Part shown: piece after piece, positions 63,736 through 64,000 of the stretch
Numbering within the stretch: position 1 is the stretch's first letter
Layout: each line of letters starts with the position of its first letter
Assembly: GCF_002939305.1 (NCBI RefSeq)
Contig: NZ_MVDI01000001.1
Span: forward strand, 1,364,001 to 1,428,000
DNA length: 64,000 bases
Direction: 5' to 3'
Origin: Chroococcidiopsis sp. TS-821
Lineage (GTDB): Bacteria > Cyanobacteriota > Cyanobacteriia > Cyanobacteriales > Chroococcidiopsidaceae
Made by a program: the position numbers and the translations under genes
Notes under the pieces: model-generated
The model's database searches: none
The model's input: the letters and a program-made list of their open reading frames with translations, nothing else
What the model was told of the DNA's origin: nothing

Positions 63736-64000
63736 TCAAAAATCTAACTCGTCTTGTTTATCTATGTTTTCAAACTGCTTTGCAGACAATCGCCAACTTG
63801 TTGTCGTTTCTACTTGTAATGAAAGTTCAGCCATCAGCTCTTTAAGTTCTTTTTGCAGCTTTTGTGTTAAAGTGATTGGAAAATTTAGCGATAATCCATG
63901 TTGTTGAGCTACTGCGGCTAGTTGAGAAAATTCAACTTTTGTTATTCGGCGCTGCGATCGCGATAATTTTAAACAATCGGTTTCAGAAATTTTCTGAGCT
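63736..64000 (-). CDS. C-terminal part of an unidentified protein, cut by the right window edge
   Basis: On the minus strand an uninterrupted frame enters from the right edge and ends at TGA 63738-63736, giving 88 visible residues. They read QRRITKVEFSQLAAVAQQHG, LSLNFPITLTQKLQKELKEL, then WRLSAKQFENIDKQDELDF. It appears to be a soluble, helical C-terminus with an acidic end. The start lies outside the window. It converges with the M28 peptidase gene. No family recognised; the good coding character supports a real gene. Confidence 0.55.
   Translation of the reverse strand, partial: AQKISETDCLKLSRSQRRITKVEFSQLAAVAQQHGLSLNFPITLTQKLQKELKELMAELSLQVETTTSWRLSAKQFENIDKQDELDF

Noticed and set aside
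63641-63907. Plus-strand ORF after the M28 peptidase
   Set aside because: It overlaps the peptidase end and is antisense to a better minus-strand frame entering from the window edge.

Overview
The window is cyanobacterial. Evidence: psaD, a ferrochelatase with a C-terminal chlorophyll-binding-like tail, a canonical NtcA promoter, DUF2605/DUF2973 genes, a mycosporine-like amino acid (MAA) cluster, and very frequent GCGATCGC (HIP1) octamers. The sunscreen genes, LEA-like 11-residue repeats and sugar phosphorylase/debranching genes would suit a desiccation-tolerant Chroococcidiopsis/Gloeocapsa-type organism; that placement is inference.

Positions 1-13775 are a nitrogen-scavenging block. urtA-B-C-D (urea ABC transporter, minus strand) lies behind a promoter that matches the full NtcA consensus including its spacer. 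Beyond a pentapeptide-repeat gene comes a minus-strand cluster: a BMP-type ABC transporter (binding protein, two permeases, double ATPase), a stand-alone allophanate-hydrolase C-terminal-type domain, a formamidase, two paralogous isochorismatase-fold cysteine hydrolases and a cupin. Together they look like uptake and hydrolysis of an amide or ureide compound.

Positions 14153-20699 hold a 1189-residue NB-ARC/WD40 protein, a broken DUF29 gene, an SPFH-protein remnant with an Arc-like gene, and hemH.

Positions 21028-28480 are the most unusual part. They look like a decayed chromosomal integron: a full-length but multiply broken integron integrase (minus) faces an array of plus-strand genes separated by attC-like sites (two very clear, two degenerate). 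Cargo includes three unknown ORFs, an AraC-type regulator, an NTF2-like protein, a TetR/GNAT/SDR group, a toxin-antitoxin pair and a GIY-YIG-like gene. Several cargo genes carry stops or frameshifts.

Positions 28495-41906 are mostly chromosomal: an NmrA-like remnant, a DUF4126-like membrane protein, purB, a Uma2-family gene, a very long repeat protein with LEA-like repeats, thrS, DUF2605/DUF2973, a GH1 beta-glucosidase and a UGT-like glycosyltransferase.

Positions 42218-48656 hold a sugar-isomerase-like gene, an RHH gene and the MAA genes mysA-mysB-mysC, followed by a second, unrelated methyltransferase where mysD or mysE is often found. Positions 48859-55822 hold a GH65 phosphorylase/beta-phosphoglucomutase fusion, an amylo-alpha-1,6-glucosidase-like enzyme and a GT4 glycosyltransferase. 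Positions 56292-64000 hold a DICT-GAF histidine kinase, psaD, trpE, an MHYT membrane protein, a PhzF-family protein, an M28 peptidase and the C-terminal part of an unidentified gene cut by the window edge.
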